Shown one piece after another: positions 18,236-26,656 of a DNA stretch of 64,000 nucleotides. Positions within the stretch are counted from its first letter, which is position 1. Each line of letters opens with the position of its first letter. The notes under the pieces were generated by a model, which worked only from the letters and a program-made list of their open reading frames with translations, was not told the origin of the DNA and did no database searches. This DNA comes from Pseudomonas fluorescens (GTDB lineage Bacteria; Pseudomonadota; Gammaproteobacteria; Pseudomonadales; Pseudomonadaceae): contig NZ_CABVHY010000001.1 of the NCBI RefSeq assembly GCF_902497875.1, forward strand, positions 186,001 through 250,000, given 5' to 3'. Position numbers and translations under genes: made by a program.

Positions 18236-18868
18236 TTAACTGGATGTTGTTGAGGCGCCAACTTCTCCTTGTCGGATACTGAGCCCGATCAAGGCATCAT
18301 AGAGCTCTTGCTGCCCAGCTGGCAGAACAGCGAGCAACGTCGCACGGCGCTTGTCGACATCGAACCAGGATTCAACCAACCATCCCACCAGATAGAGTGC
18401 CGAAAGGCATCCGCCAGCGGTTGCAACGTTCCCCTGGCATACAAGAGGCTGGTCCATGGGCTCAAGTCCCAGAGCTTGCAAGCTCGATCGTGCATCCGGG
18501 TGTGTAGTTGCTTGGCCGCTGAGCAGCCCAAGCCGTTCGAGAATGAAAGCTCCGGCGCATATGGAGCCGATTCGCTGGCGTCTGGAGTCAAGTTCAAACG
18601 ACGGCAGGAAATCTGGGGCGGCAAGTGCAGCGGGTATCCCTTCCTTGCCGCTGACGAACAATACCGCGTCGGCACTATTGGCCTCGGAAAGCGGACCGTG
18701 CACCGAAACAGGCAGGCCGTGCGCCGATCGCACGATAGAGCTAGAACCCAATATTCGGACGTGCCAGTCCTCAGTATTGCGGCCTAAAATGTCCCACATC
18801 AGGAATAGGTCGATATCAGTGAATTGGTCGAAAGCAACCAGAACGATTTTCTTCAAGGCGAGCTCCAT
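18236..18868 (-). CDS. DJ-1/PfpI-family protein (GATase1-like)
   Basis: This protein of about 210 residues starts MELALKKIVLVAFDQFTDID and has the nucleophile elbow Cys in SICAGAFILERLGLLSG, typical of the ThiJ/PfpI group related to isonitrile hydratases and AraC-type sensor domains. A GTG at 18946 is in frame, but a palindromic operator covers it, so the start is placed at the ATG 18868 where the domain begins. It is divergent from a TetR gene and is probably its target. The reaction (isonitrile hydration, glyoxalase III-like or chaperone) is not decided by sequence. Confidence 0.82.
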   Translation of the reverse strand: MELALKKIVLVAFDQFTDIDLFLMWDILGRNTEDWHVRILGSSSIVRSAHGLPVSVHGPLSEANSADAVLFVSGKEGIPAALAAPDFLPSFELDSRRQRIGSICAGAFILERLGLLSGQATTHPDARSSLQALGLEPMDQPLVCQGNVATAGGCLSALYLVGWLVESWFDVDKRRATLLAVLPAGQQELYDALIGLSIRQGEVGASTTSS

Positions 18869-18938
18869 GAAAAGTGCTGGCGTGCAAAATGCAACGGCCA
18901 TCTTTGCTGGTGTTCGCAGCGTATCAATCGGTTGCGCA

Positions 18939-18957
18939 CCATACACAGTCTGTATGG
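18939..18957. promoter_or_regulatory. Palindromic operator between DJ-1 and TetR genes
   Basis: CCATACA-CAGTC-TGTATGG has perfect 7-bp arms, extended by GCGC-type bases outside. It lies 26 bp before the TetR start in the divergent promoter region, as expected for an autoregulated TetR operator. Confidence 0.65.
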
Positions 18958-18982
18958 CGCTAAATATGGAGCGAAATAACTG

Positions 18983-19537
18983 GTGAGAAAACTAACTCGT
19001 AACCATTGGATCGCGGCTGGTTTTGAGGCCCTCGACCAAATAGGGCATATTGGCGTTTCGGCCGAGAGTCTATCGCGCCGATTGAATGTGACCCGCGGAT
19101 CGTTCTATCACCATTTCCGCAATCGCGAAGACTTTGTCCGCACCTTGCTGGCCGCTTGGGAAGAAGACTACACGGAGCGCATGCTCGCTTATGCGGCGCA
19201 GGGTCGTAGCGCGGGCGAAATCTTGAAACGCTACTTGAGTATTGCCGCTGAGAAACAACCTGGGCGGGAAGTTTCCATCCGAGCCTGGTCGCTGCACGAT
19301 CCGTTGGTAGGCGAGTTTCAGCAGCGTGTTGACACAAGACGACTGGACTTCGCGATACGGACGTGCCGCCGCTTGGTCCATATGCCAGGCGAAGCAGAAG
19401 TGATGGGTCAGGTGGCCCATCTGTGCCTGATTGGTGGTCAACAGGCAGGGCTGCGGCGTGATGCCGCTCGCTTCAACAGTTTCCTGCATCGAGCCTTTTC
19501 ACTTTTCGAAAGGGCTCTTCCACCGTGGCGGGCCTAA
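18983..19537 (+). CDS. TetR/AcrR-family regulator
   Basis: This 184-residue protein has an N-terminal HTH (VSAESLSRRLNVTRGSFYHH, then FRNREDFVRTLL) followed by an all-helical ligand domain. The start is a GTG at 18983. The context (divergent DJ-1/PfpI gene and the operator between them) suggests it represses that gene and itself. The ligand is unknown. Confidence 0.88.
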   Translation: MRKLTRNHWIAAGFEALDQIGHIGVSAESLSRRLNVTRGSFYHHFRNREDFVRTLLAAWEEDYTERMLAYAAQGRSAGEILKRYLSIAAEKQPGREVSIRAWSLHDPLVGEFQQRVDTRRLDFAIRTCRRLVHMPGEAEVMGQVAHLCLIGGQQAGLRRDAARFNSFLHRAFSLFERALPPWRA

Positions 19538-19604
19538 GTCATGAGCTAAATTGGGTAACTGAATAAATAGAGGTCGCGTGCCACTGCAAATGTGTTTGGG
19601 GTAG

Positions 19605-20000
19605 GGACGTCGCTACCAATCTGCAACGCTTCAAGCCTTCGCGCGCTATAGCAATGGCGATTATGGAGACTTCGCATCCGTCTTAGGGAAGTATGCTGAT
19701 AAGATCGAGCATGCAACGGATGTCATTGAATTGCGTCGCCTACAACGGGAGTCATCCCGTAAGGCTATAAGGTCGACGAACGTCCTACGTCTGGAGCACG
19801 ACCAATCATGACCTTTTACACTTGAGGATCATGTGGAGCACTTCCTCCGGCTAGCACCGAAGATGAGACCTGAGATCGAGTATTTTTTAAAGCACGCCAA
19901 AAATCCAACCTCAACGGCAGCTAAATTCTCGGCAGCACTCAATTTCTTCACCGAATGGCTGCTTGAACGCCATTCCCTTCAAGGCAAGCCGCCTAGCTAA
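19605..20000 (+). pseudogene. Interrupted ORF of unknown family
   Basis: One frame carries coding-like text on both sides of a single TGA (19809-19811): before it QAFARYSNGDYGDFASVLG and VIELRRLQRESSRKAIRST, after it LEDHVEHFLRLAPKMRPEIE and FSAALNFFTEWLLERHS, ending TAA at 19998-20000. There is no credible start codon upstream; the frame is closed by TAG at 19602. I do not recognise the family. It is either a dead gene with a nonsense mutation or, less likely, a readthrough case. Confidence 0.45.
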
Positions 20001-20255
20001 GGCGATCTACCAATCTCCAGCTCTAGTGCACGCCATTGGTCTCCTAGGGCTAACGTCCATGCCACTGGCCTACGGCACTAACTTGAGTACGGCCTTCACC
20101 ACACGCATACCCTGCACAAGGCGTATTCCCCGTACGCTTACCCATCTCTGTCCGAAAAGTCCCCGAGCGAAGATCGGGCGGGGATTGTCTTTAAGACAAA
20201 GGCGATCCAGATTACGCACCAGGATGTATTGCAGACTTTCCAAGGGGGAATTATT

Positions 20256-20837
20256 TTGAACACAGCCATGAAGTGCAACACGATTATCGCCGTACTCTCT
20301 GCCGTTCTGGCACCTGCAGTTCTGGCCGCCACACCTGAAATGCCTCAGGGAAGGACGGTCAAAGAGTTAATGCCTACCGAGCCGTTTCCCTCGACATATC
20401 CCGGATTGGAAAATCAGAAAAGCAAGTTTCCGGCACAACTTGAAGGCAGCGGCGAGTTCAAGGTTACCCGAGTGGCAAGCATCTGCCCCGACCCAACCAA
20501 CCCAATTAATTTCGCGATGGAGGCTGAGAATTTCATCCGTATGCGCAACCAGACGGTGGCTGCCGAGCTGGAAAAGCGCAACATCGATTGGGAGATGTGC
20601 GACGCCTCGGTCGTTGGGCAAAAGCTCAAGGTTGTTCGCCTGCAGCTCTTGGGCATGGGGTGTGGCTTTCCCTTTGTGTACCAGAAAAACATTCCTATCG
20701 ACCAGGTCAGTCAACATGCCTGCTTCTACCTGCCCGTTGTTGAATACAACGGCAAGGAGCAAGCGATTGCCAGCGATGCGTTGGAGGGTTTCGAGGCGTT
20801 TGCCGTCGACCGTCTGAGTGCCTATCTGAAGAACTAA
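20256..20837 (+). CDS. Exported hypothetical protein
   Basis: The product has about 193 residues with a clear signal peptide (KCNTIIAVLSAVLAPAVLAA) and an acidic mature part with several Cys (ICPDP, EMCDAS, MGCGF, HACFY) that could form disulfides in the periplasm. GGGGGA lies six bases before the TTG at 20256, making that start likely; the ATG at 20268 is the alternative. The family is not recognised. The same frame remains open and coding-like upstream to about 20083, which hints at fusion to older coding debris. Confidence 0.6.
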   Translation: MNTAMKCNTIIAVLSAVLAPAVLAATPEMPQGRTVKELMPTEPFPSTYPGLENQKSKFPAQLEGSGEFKVTRVASICPDPTNPINFAMEAENFIRMRNQTVAAELEKRNIDWEMCDASVVGQKLKVVRLQLLGMGCGFPFVYQKNIPIDQVSQHACFYLPVVEYNGKEQAIASDALEGFEAFAVDRLSAYLKN

Positions 20838-20984
20838 GCGCATCAAGCCGGTGGTGCTCGAAAATAGGCCACTGCGCCGCTCCTGCGGGTGATCGCAATC
20901 CAGCATGAGCGGTGGGTACTCACAAGCAACCATGGCTGAGGAGATTTGGCTGACGGCCATGAACGATGTGAAATCAACCGGATT

Positions 20985-21473
20985 TCAATCGCGCAGAAAA
21001 CCTTCTTTGCGAGCAAATGCCACATGGTGCTCACAAGCTTCAAGTGCGGCTTCGTAAGAAGCTTCACTCGTCCCACCGTCTTCCGCAGGATAATCGCTCG
21101 GTTGTGTTGCCCTAAGCCGAATGAGCTCAGCGAGGACTTCCGCTGCCCGTTGTTCACCACGAGAGATGATGGCTCCGCACACAGCTACGAACGAAGGTTC
21201 ATACAGGGTGCCAAAGGCTTTCTCCGCGCTCTGGTTCTTGGCGCGGGCATAGACCAGCGAGCGTTGGGTACGGGAGAAGGGCAGTTCGTCGTCATCACCT
21301 TCAAGCAGGTACTGGCGGATCTCTGGACGGATATGCTCGATCAGGTAACGAAGGTTACCGATCACGGGATAGTTGCGACGCACCGAGTGTTGGGTCTGAC
21401 GCAGGTCATTAAGGCCGATCAGCGTCAGGATCGCGGTGATCAGAGTGAAGGGCCAGAGCCAGTGTGGGAGCAC
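20985..21473 (-). pseudogene. Chimeric fragment: FMN-glutamate-synthase N-terminus + unknown tail
   Basis: The first part reads LIGLNDLRQTQHSVRRNYPV, then LRYLIEHIRPEIRQYLLEGD, then ELPFSRTQRSLVYARAKNQS. This is the N-terminal region of FMN-binding glutamate-synthase-family proteins, which are normally over 500 residues. After about 100 residues, where FGTL should lead into the flavin barrel, an unrelated sequence takes over (VCGAIISRGEQRAAEVLAEL ... ARKEGFLRD). No catalytic domain remains. It reads as a deletion fusion. The frame extends past 21473 into the malic enzyme gene region, but the homology starts at the GTG 21473. Confidence 0.65.
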
Positions 21474-21491
21474 ATGAGATGTGCTCCCACA
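21463..21491. terminator. Perfect hairpin downstream of the malic enzyme gene
   Basis: TGTGGGAGCACAT and ATGTGCTCCCACA form a perfect 13-bp stem with a 3-nt loop, 13 bp past the maeA stop. It is of the GTGGGAGC type common between Pseudomonas genes and may act as a terminator or be a REP-like repeat. Confidence 0.55.
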
Positions 21492-21504
21492 GGTTGTTAC
21501 AGCA

Positions 21505-23196
21505 TCAGATCGAGGAGCGACGATAATCCCGATAACGCGCTTGCCAGAAGTTGCTTTCGATTGCCAAGTGCAGACGTTCGTCACTGATCTGTAAAGCCTT
21601 GCCTTCCTCCTGAGCCTGTTTGGCCACGGCGAAGGCGATCTTCTTGCTCACTGCCTGTATCTCGCTCAATGGTGGCAAAACCGCATCACCCTCTCCGGTG
21701 AGGAGTGGCGAGCAGTCGGCCAAGGTTCTGGAAGCGGCCATGATCATGCCATCGGTGATTCTGGTGGCTTTGACCGCCAAGACGCCCAGTCCAATCCCGG
21801 GGAAGATGTAGGAGTTATTGCATTGAGCGATTTGAATCTTGCGCTCGCCCAGGCTGACCGGTGGAAACGGGCTGCCGGTGGCCACCAGAGCCTGGCCATT
21901 GGTCCAGGTGAGGATTTCCTGGGGGGTAGCCTCGATCTTGGAGGTCGGGTTGGACAACGGCATGACGATCGGCTTGGAGCAGCCCGCATGCAGGGCCCGG
22001 ATGATTTGCTCGGTGAACAGTCCGCGTTGCGCCGATACACCCACTAGAATGCTGGCCTTGGCGTGGGTAACTACATCCAGAAGGGTTAAATCGCCATTGC
22101 CTGCAGCCCATGCCGGCATGCTGCTGCGCTTTTGCGCCAGCTTGTGCTGAAACGGCAGCAGGTTGGCCATGTCATCGGTCAGCAGGCCCCAGCGGTCGAT
22201 CATGAAGATGCGCTGGCGAGCCTCGCTGTCGCTCAGCCCTTCGAGCATCATCGCCGCGACGATCTGCTCGGCAATACCGCAGCCGGCTGAACCTGCGCCA
22301 ACGAAGGTCACTACCTGATCGGACAGACGTTCGCCTTTGGCCTTACACGCGGCGATCAAGGTGCCGACGGCGACGGCAGCGGTGCCCTGGATATCATCGT
22401 TGAAGCAGCATATCTGGTCCTTGTAACGCTCCAGCAGGGGGGTGGCGTTAGTTTGGGCGAAATCCTCGAACTGTAGCAGCACGTTGGGCCAGCGACGTTT
22501 GATGGCCTGGATGAACAGTTCGACGAACTCATTGTACTGTTCGCCGCTGACACGTTCATGGCGCCAGCCCATGTACATCGGGTCATTCAGCAGGTCTGGG
22601 TTGTTGGTGCCGACGTCGAGTACCACCGGTAAGGTGTAGGCCGGGCTGACGCCGCCACAAGCGGTGTACAACGACAATTTACCGATCGGGATACCCATGC
22701 CGCCAATGCCCTGATCGCCGAGCCCGAGGATGCGCTCACTGTCAGTGACCACTATGACTTTGACGTTGCCCTTAGTGGCGCTGTGCAAGATGTCGTCCAT
22801 GCGATCGCGGTCGGGGTATGCGATGAACAGTCCGCGATGAGTGCGGTAGATGCTGGAGAACTCCTGGCAGGCCTGGCCGACGGTCGGGGTATAGATGATT
22901 GGCAGCATCTCTTCGAGGTGATCTTCGAGCAGACGGAAAAACAGTGTCTCGTTGTTGTCCTGCACGCCGCGCAGGAAGATATGCCGGTCGATATCGCTGC
23001 TGCACAGTTCATATTGCCGGTAAACCCGGGTTGCCTGCTCCTCGATGGTTTCCGTGGCTTGCGGTAGCAGGCCAAGCAAGTTGAAGTCGATCCGCTCCTG
23101 GGAACTGAAGGCGCTGCCTTTGTTCAGCAAGGGCATTTCCAGTAACGACGGGCCGGAGTAAGGAATGTACAGCGGTCGTTTTTGTCTTTCGTTCAT
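21505..23196 (-). CDS. maeA: NAD-dependent malic enzyme
   Basis: This 563-residue enzyme matches the length of E. coli MaeA/SfcA. It begins [20 protein letters not shown] and contains the malate site ([13 protein letters not shown]), the catalytic Lys region around [17 protein letters not shown], the metal ligands in [10 protein letters not shown] and [12 protein letters not shown], and the NAD fold [17 protein letters not shown]. It oxidatively decarboxylates malate to pyruvate and CO2. A longer frame to 23379 exists, but GAGAG precedes the ATG at 23196 and family similarity starts there. It is divergent from an IclR regulator. Confidence 0.95.
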   Translation of the reverse strand: MNERQKRPLYIPYSGPSLLEMPLLNKGSAFSSQERIDFNLLGLLPQATETIEEQATRVYRQYELCSSDIDRHIFLRGVQDNNETLFFRLLEDHLEEMLPIIYTPTVGQACQEFSSIYRTHRGLFIAYPDRDRMDDILHSATKGNVKVIVVTDSERILGLGDQGIGGMGIPIGKLSLYTACGGVSPAYTLPVVLDVGTNNPDLLNDPMYMGWRHERVSGEQYNEFVELFIQAIKRRWPNVLLQFEDFAQTNATPLLERYKDQICCFNDDIQGTAAVAVGTLIAACKAKGERLSDQVVTFVGAGSAGCGIAEQIVAAMMLEGLSDSEARQRIFMIDRWGLLTDDMANLLPFQHKLAQKRSSMPAWAAGNGDLTLLDVVTHAKASILVGVSAQRGLFTEQIIRALHAGCSKPIVMPLSNPTSKIEATPQEILTWTNGQALVATGSPFPPVSLGERKIQIAQCNNSYIFPGIGLGVLAVKATRITDGMIMAASRTLADCSPLLTGEGDAVLPPLSEIQAVSKKIAFAVAKQAQEEGKALQISDERLHLAIESNFWQARYRDYRRSSI

Positions 23197-23386
23197 CTTG
23201 AATTCACTCTCATCTTTTTTTGCAGAACGAATGAGCGCGGAATCCGCACCCATGGAGGATTTTGCTGACGCTAGGCCGACAGCACCCACAAGGATAGAGT
23301 CCGATACGAACGGCCTCCTGTGATACCCCACCCCATCAGGCAGCGCTGCTCTTGACCCGCAAGGTGAATTGTATCGCAATGCAATT

Positions 23387-23406
23387 CAGTGTACCGTATA
23401 GCGGTA
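23387..23406. promoter_or_regulatory. Candidate IclR operator, copy 1
   Basis: CAGTGTACCGTATAGCGGTA lies in the maeA-IclR intergenic region and contains the palindrome TACCG-TATAG-CGGTA (23392-23406). It matches a sequence before the RND operon at 16 of 20 positions, including CAGTG and TATAGCG. Confidence 0.6.
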
Positions 23407-23499
23407 TTATAAAGGTGCGAACAGCAATGAGTATCTGGCATTTCACTGCTATGTAAGCACCTGTCGGGCGGCCGTATATTTTCGTGAAAGGAGGAACTG

Positions 23500-24363
23500 A
23501 TGGTGCGGGTAGCCGATTCTCACTACAGTAACGACCCTTTTTTTGACAACGAAAGCGACGCAATCGCCCGCAAGGAAAATCCAATGAGTCGGCAGGAAGA
23601 CACGACGCAAGTCGGTAAACAACCGGGAATTCAGGTTATCGCTCGAGCGGCTGCGATCATGCGCGCCCTGGGAGAAAATCCTCAAGGGCTCAGCCTGGCC
23701 GCCATTGCTAATGCGGTCGACCTGCCGCGCTCGACCGTGCAACGCATCATCAGTGCACTTGAGGATGAATTCCTGGTCGAGTCAGTTGGCCGCGGCGGAG
23801 GTTTTCATCTGGGGCCAGCATTAGGTCAATTGATTCATCAGACTCAGACCGACATCATTTCGCTGCTCAAAACGCATCTCACAGCACTCTGCGAGCAGCT
23901 TCAAGAATCTGTCTGTGTCTCGTTGTTGGTAGGGGACAAGACCTACGTGGTTGATCGCATCGTTGCCGAGCGTGAATTACGCGTGGTGTTCCCCATTGGC
24001 ATCAACGCGCCAGCCTATACGACGGCCAGCGGTAAAGTATTGCTTGCCGAAATGCCCGAGGAAGCGCTCGAAAGTCTGTTGCCAGCGTCCCTTCAAGACA
24101 TGACGTCTGCCACGCTCGAACGCTCGAACTTGCTGACACAGTTAGCGACTATAAGACGCACCAAAATTGGCTATGACAAAGGCGAATACATTGAGGGTCT
24201 CAGCTCTTTCGCGGTAGCACTGAATACCTATCTGGGTCGCTATGCCATTGCGGTTGTTGCACCCGTTTCACGTGCAGAAGCCCATGCCGAACGCTTTGAG
24301 CAGGCGCTGATGACTTGTAAGCAGAACATCGAACAGGCGATTGGCGCGCGCCTCAAGGTCTAA
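23500..24363 (+). CDS. IclR-family regulator, TtgV/SrpS-like context
   Basis: This 287-residue protein has a winged HTH ([20 protein letters not shown], residues about 65-84) and an IclR effector domain ([31 protein letters not shown]). An AAAGGAGG motif 7 bp before the ATG at 23500 supports this start, giving a 28-residue leader ahead of the usual IclR beginning. It is followed 12 bp later by a TetR gene and then an RND efflux operon. IclR/TetR pairs of this kind (TtgV/TtgW, SrpS/SrpR) control the solvent pumps TtgGHI and SrpABC in P. putida, which makes that role likely. Confidence 0.88.
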   Translation: MVRVADSHYSNDPFFDNESDAIARKENPMSRQEDTTQVGKQPGIQVIARAAAIMRALGENPQGLSLAAIANAVDLPRSTVQRIISALEDEFLVESVGRGGGFHLGPALGQLIHQTQTDIISLLKTHLTALCEQLQESVCVSLLVGDKTYVVDRIVAERELRVVFPIGINAPAYTTASGKVLLAEMPEEALESLLPASLQDMTSATLERSNLLTQLATIRRTKIGYDKGEYIEGLSSFAVALNTYLGRYAIAVVAPVSRAEAHAERFEQALMTCKQNIEQAIGARLKV

Positions 24364-24375
24364 TCAGGTAGCCGA

Positions 24376-24996
24376 ATGGCCAGAAAAACCGCCCAAGAGG
24401 CGGCGAAAACGCGGCAAAAAATTATCAGTGCAAGTATCTCGGCCTTTTCGTGCGATGGCGTTGCCAATGTGACGCTCGAGCGGATTGCCGGCTTGGCAGG
24501 CGTTACCCGTGGCGCCATTTATTGGCACTTCAAGAACAAGCAGGATCTGCTCAAAACGATTCTCGACGAGCAACACCCACTGGAACAACCGATCCCGACC
24601 TGCCTGCGGTTTTCTGCGCGATGGCTGCGTCTGCGCCAGGCATTGATCGAGACTGCCAGCAGGAAAGACTCAGCAATATTGTGCGAAAGCATGTTGCACA
24701 CGCGTGAGCTGAACGGCAATTGCGAGCCTGTTCCCATGCGTTTGCATCGGTTTCGGGGCAGCCTGGCCAATCTGCTGCAGGATCTCTTGAACCGTGCTGT
24801 AGCTCGCGGCGAATTAGGGGCGCAAATCAACATCCCGGTCTTTTGCGAGCTGATCCAGCATTGCATTACCGGTGCCCTGATCGAATGTTTGCAGAGCACC
24901 GAGGATTGCCAGCGCAAGCTCTCGACTGTGCTGGATACGCTGCTGCATTTGCTGACGAATCCTCCCGCACATTTGTGCCATCAATCAAAACCATGA
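24376..24996 (+). CDS. TetR-family efflux regulator (TtgR/SrpR-like)
   Basis: The 206-residue protein starts MARKTAQEAAKTRQKIISAS, followed by the HTH VTLERIAGLAGVTRGAIYWH and FKNKQDLLKTILDEQHPLEQ. This N-terminal domain is characteristic of RND-pump repressors (AcrR, TtgR, SrpR). It is 12 bp from the IclR stop, so the two are cotranscribed. Unlike ttgVW/srpSR, the pair points in the same direction as the pump genes. Confidence 0.88.
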   Translation: MARKTAQEAAKTRQKIISASISAFSCDGVANVTLERIAGLAGVTRGAIYWHFKNKQDLLKTILDEQHPLEQPIPTCLRFSARWLRLRQALIETASRKDSAILCESMLHTRELNGNCEPVPMRLHRFRGSLANLLQDLLNRAVARGELGAQINIPVFCELIQHCITGALIECLQSTEDCQRKLSTVLDTLLHLLTNPPAHLCHQSKP

Positions 24997-25487
24997 CTGC
25001 GTCGAAGTTGCGATCAGCGTTGGTCCATACCGCACCTTCGTTCCATCATGTTTTCCAGCACGTGAAAAGTGCCTGGTAGCTAGACGGCTGACAGGCCGGA
25101 ATGCCACCCATTACTCACTTTGTAACGAATTCACCCTGCGCCACATCCCTTCGCTTGCCCGCTCAATTTCAAAGCCCGTGACCCCGACATCTGACGATTG
25201 CGGTCCGCTGTCAGGCAGTGCCCGCCCAAAACCGGTAACCCCACGCAAACCGGGGTGTCGCGTCGCATTGCGCCCTGTTCCTGCCGATTCATCGTCAAGG
25301 CGTTTGCGGATAGGGCTGCACGGTTCAGGCATGGCAATGCACCTGTTACCTGAGCACTGCTGATAGGGCGAATTGCGGTAATGCGCCTGTAGCAAGGTTG
25401 ATTCGACAAGCCCGTAGCGTGGTACAGTGAATCATATAGCGATACACATACCCATGCATTAATGTTGCCTTCAGGAGATAACCGTCT
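24997..25487. other. Intergenic region upstream of the RND operon
   Basis: This stretch of about 490 bp holds the pump promoter region near its right end (candidate operator at 25425-25444). The minus-strand frames across it (25111-25395 and 25131-25811) lack start signals and known motifs. No gene is called. Confidence 0.5.
25425..25444. promoter_or_regulatory. Candidate IclR operator, copy 2
   Basis: CAGTGAATCATATAGCGATA lies 43 bp before the GTG start of the membrane-fusion protein gene. It matches the site upstream of the IclR gene at 16 of 20 bases. Confidence 0.6.
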
Positions 25488-26642
25488 GTGAAACATAGAG
25501 GCCCTTGTCCACTCGTCCGCCGCGTGCCCCTTGCCGCATTTTTGCTGTTGGCGGGATGTGATATGTCCGAACCAGTGGCCAGTACGCCTTCCGCTGCGCA
25601 AGTCGGTGTTTACACCCTGGAGGCTCAGTCGTTGACCCTCGCGACCGATTTGCCAGGCCGCACCGCAGCCAATCGCGTGGCCGAAGTACGGCCGCAGGTC
25701 AGCGGCATCCTGGTAAAGCGCATGGTCGCCGAAGGCACCGAGGTCAAGCAGGGGCAACAGCTGTACCAGATCGACCCGCGGACCTATCAGGCGCAACAGG
25801 CGCGCGCCCAAGCCAATCTGGTGACAGCCAGCAACCTGGCCAAGCGTTACGAGCGGCTGCTCAAGACTAATGCGGTGAGTCGCCAGCAGTACGACGACGC
25901 TTTTGCTGCCTGGAAACAGGCCCAGGCCGAAGCCCGGATGGCTGACATCAATGTGCAGTACACCCGCGTTCTGTCACCGATCAGCGGGCGTATCGGCCGT
26001 TCGGCGGTCACCGAAGGCACGCTGGTTACCGACGGCCAGGCTCAAGAACTGGCAACCGTGACCCAGTTGGACCCGATTTATGTCGACGTCACCCAACCCA
26101 TCACTCAACTGTTGAAGCTGCGACGTGCACTGGAGTCCGGCAAGTTGCAAAAAGCCGGCGACGACAGCGCCGCCGTCAGCCTGACCCTGGATGACGGCAG
26201 CGTCTACGGACTGACCGGCACCATGAAATTCTCCGAAGTGAATGTCGACCCGAGTACGGGTTCGGTGACGTTGCGTGCCCAGTTTCCCAACCCGGATCGC
26301 AAGTTACTGCCGGGGATGTTCGTGCATGCCCAAGTCAAGGAAGGGGTACGGGAAAACGCCATTCTGGTGCCACAGCAGGCGGTCTTTCGCGACTCCCGCG
26401 GCGTCGCTCAGAGCTGGGTGGTCAAGAACGACGGCAGTGTGGAGCTGCGCGAAATCGAAACCCTGCGCACCGTGGGGAACACCTGGTTGGTCGGCAAGGG
26501 TTTGAACGATGGGGAGCGCGTGATCACCGAGGGCCTGCAGCGCGTGCGCAACGGCATCAAGGTGCAGGCCAGCGAAGCGTCCAATGTCGATCTGGCCAGC
26601 GATCTCTCAAAGGCTGCTGCCACTGCCGTATCGGCCAACTGA
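25488..26642 (+). CDS. RND efflux periplasmic adaptor (MexA/TtgG-like)
   Basis: This 384-residue membrane-fusion lipoprotein has a signal peptide with lipobox LLLAGC, a lipoyl/hairpin region (VRPQVSGILVKRMVAEGTEV ... SPISGRIGRSAVTEGTLV) and a beta-barrel/membrane-proximal C-terminus (NPDRKLLPGMFVHAQVKEG). The start is GTG 25488 with CAGGAG upstream. It links the inner-membrane pump to the outer-membrane channel. It is the first gene of a three-gene operon, 14 bp before the pump gene. Confidence 0.93.
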   Translation: MKHRGPCPLVRRVPLAAFLLLAGCDMSEPVASTPSAAQVGVYTLEAQSLTLATDLPGRTAANRVAEVRPQVSGILVKRMVAEGTEVKQGQQLYQIDPRTYQAQQARAQANLVTASNLAKRYERLLKTNAVSRQQYDDAFAAWKQAQAEARMADINVQYTRVLSPISGRIGRSAVTEGTLVTDGQAQELATVTQLDPIYVDVTQPITQLLKLRRALESGKLQKAGDDSAAVSLTLDDGSVYGLTGTMKFSEVNVDPSTGSVTLRAQFPNPDRKLLPGMFVHAQVKEGVRENAILVPQQAVFRDSRGVAQSWVVKNDGSVELREIETLRTVGNTWLVGKGLNDGERVITEGLQRVRNGIKVQASEASNVDLASDLSKAAATAVSAN

Positions 26643-26656
26643 GGAACTGAATTCAA

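Noticed and set aside
18866..18946. N-terminal extension of the DJ-1/PfpI gene to GTG 18946
   Set aside because: The extension overlaps a palindromic operator and lies before the conserved domain start.
19963..20259. 98-codon frame before the exported protein
   Set aside because: It runs in a different frame from the coding-like debris and has no motif.
25131..25811. 226-codon minus-strand frame overlapping the membrane-fusion gene
   Set aside because: It is antisense to a well-supported gene, with no start signal or known motif; a shadow of high GC.
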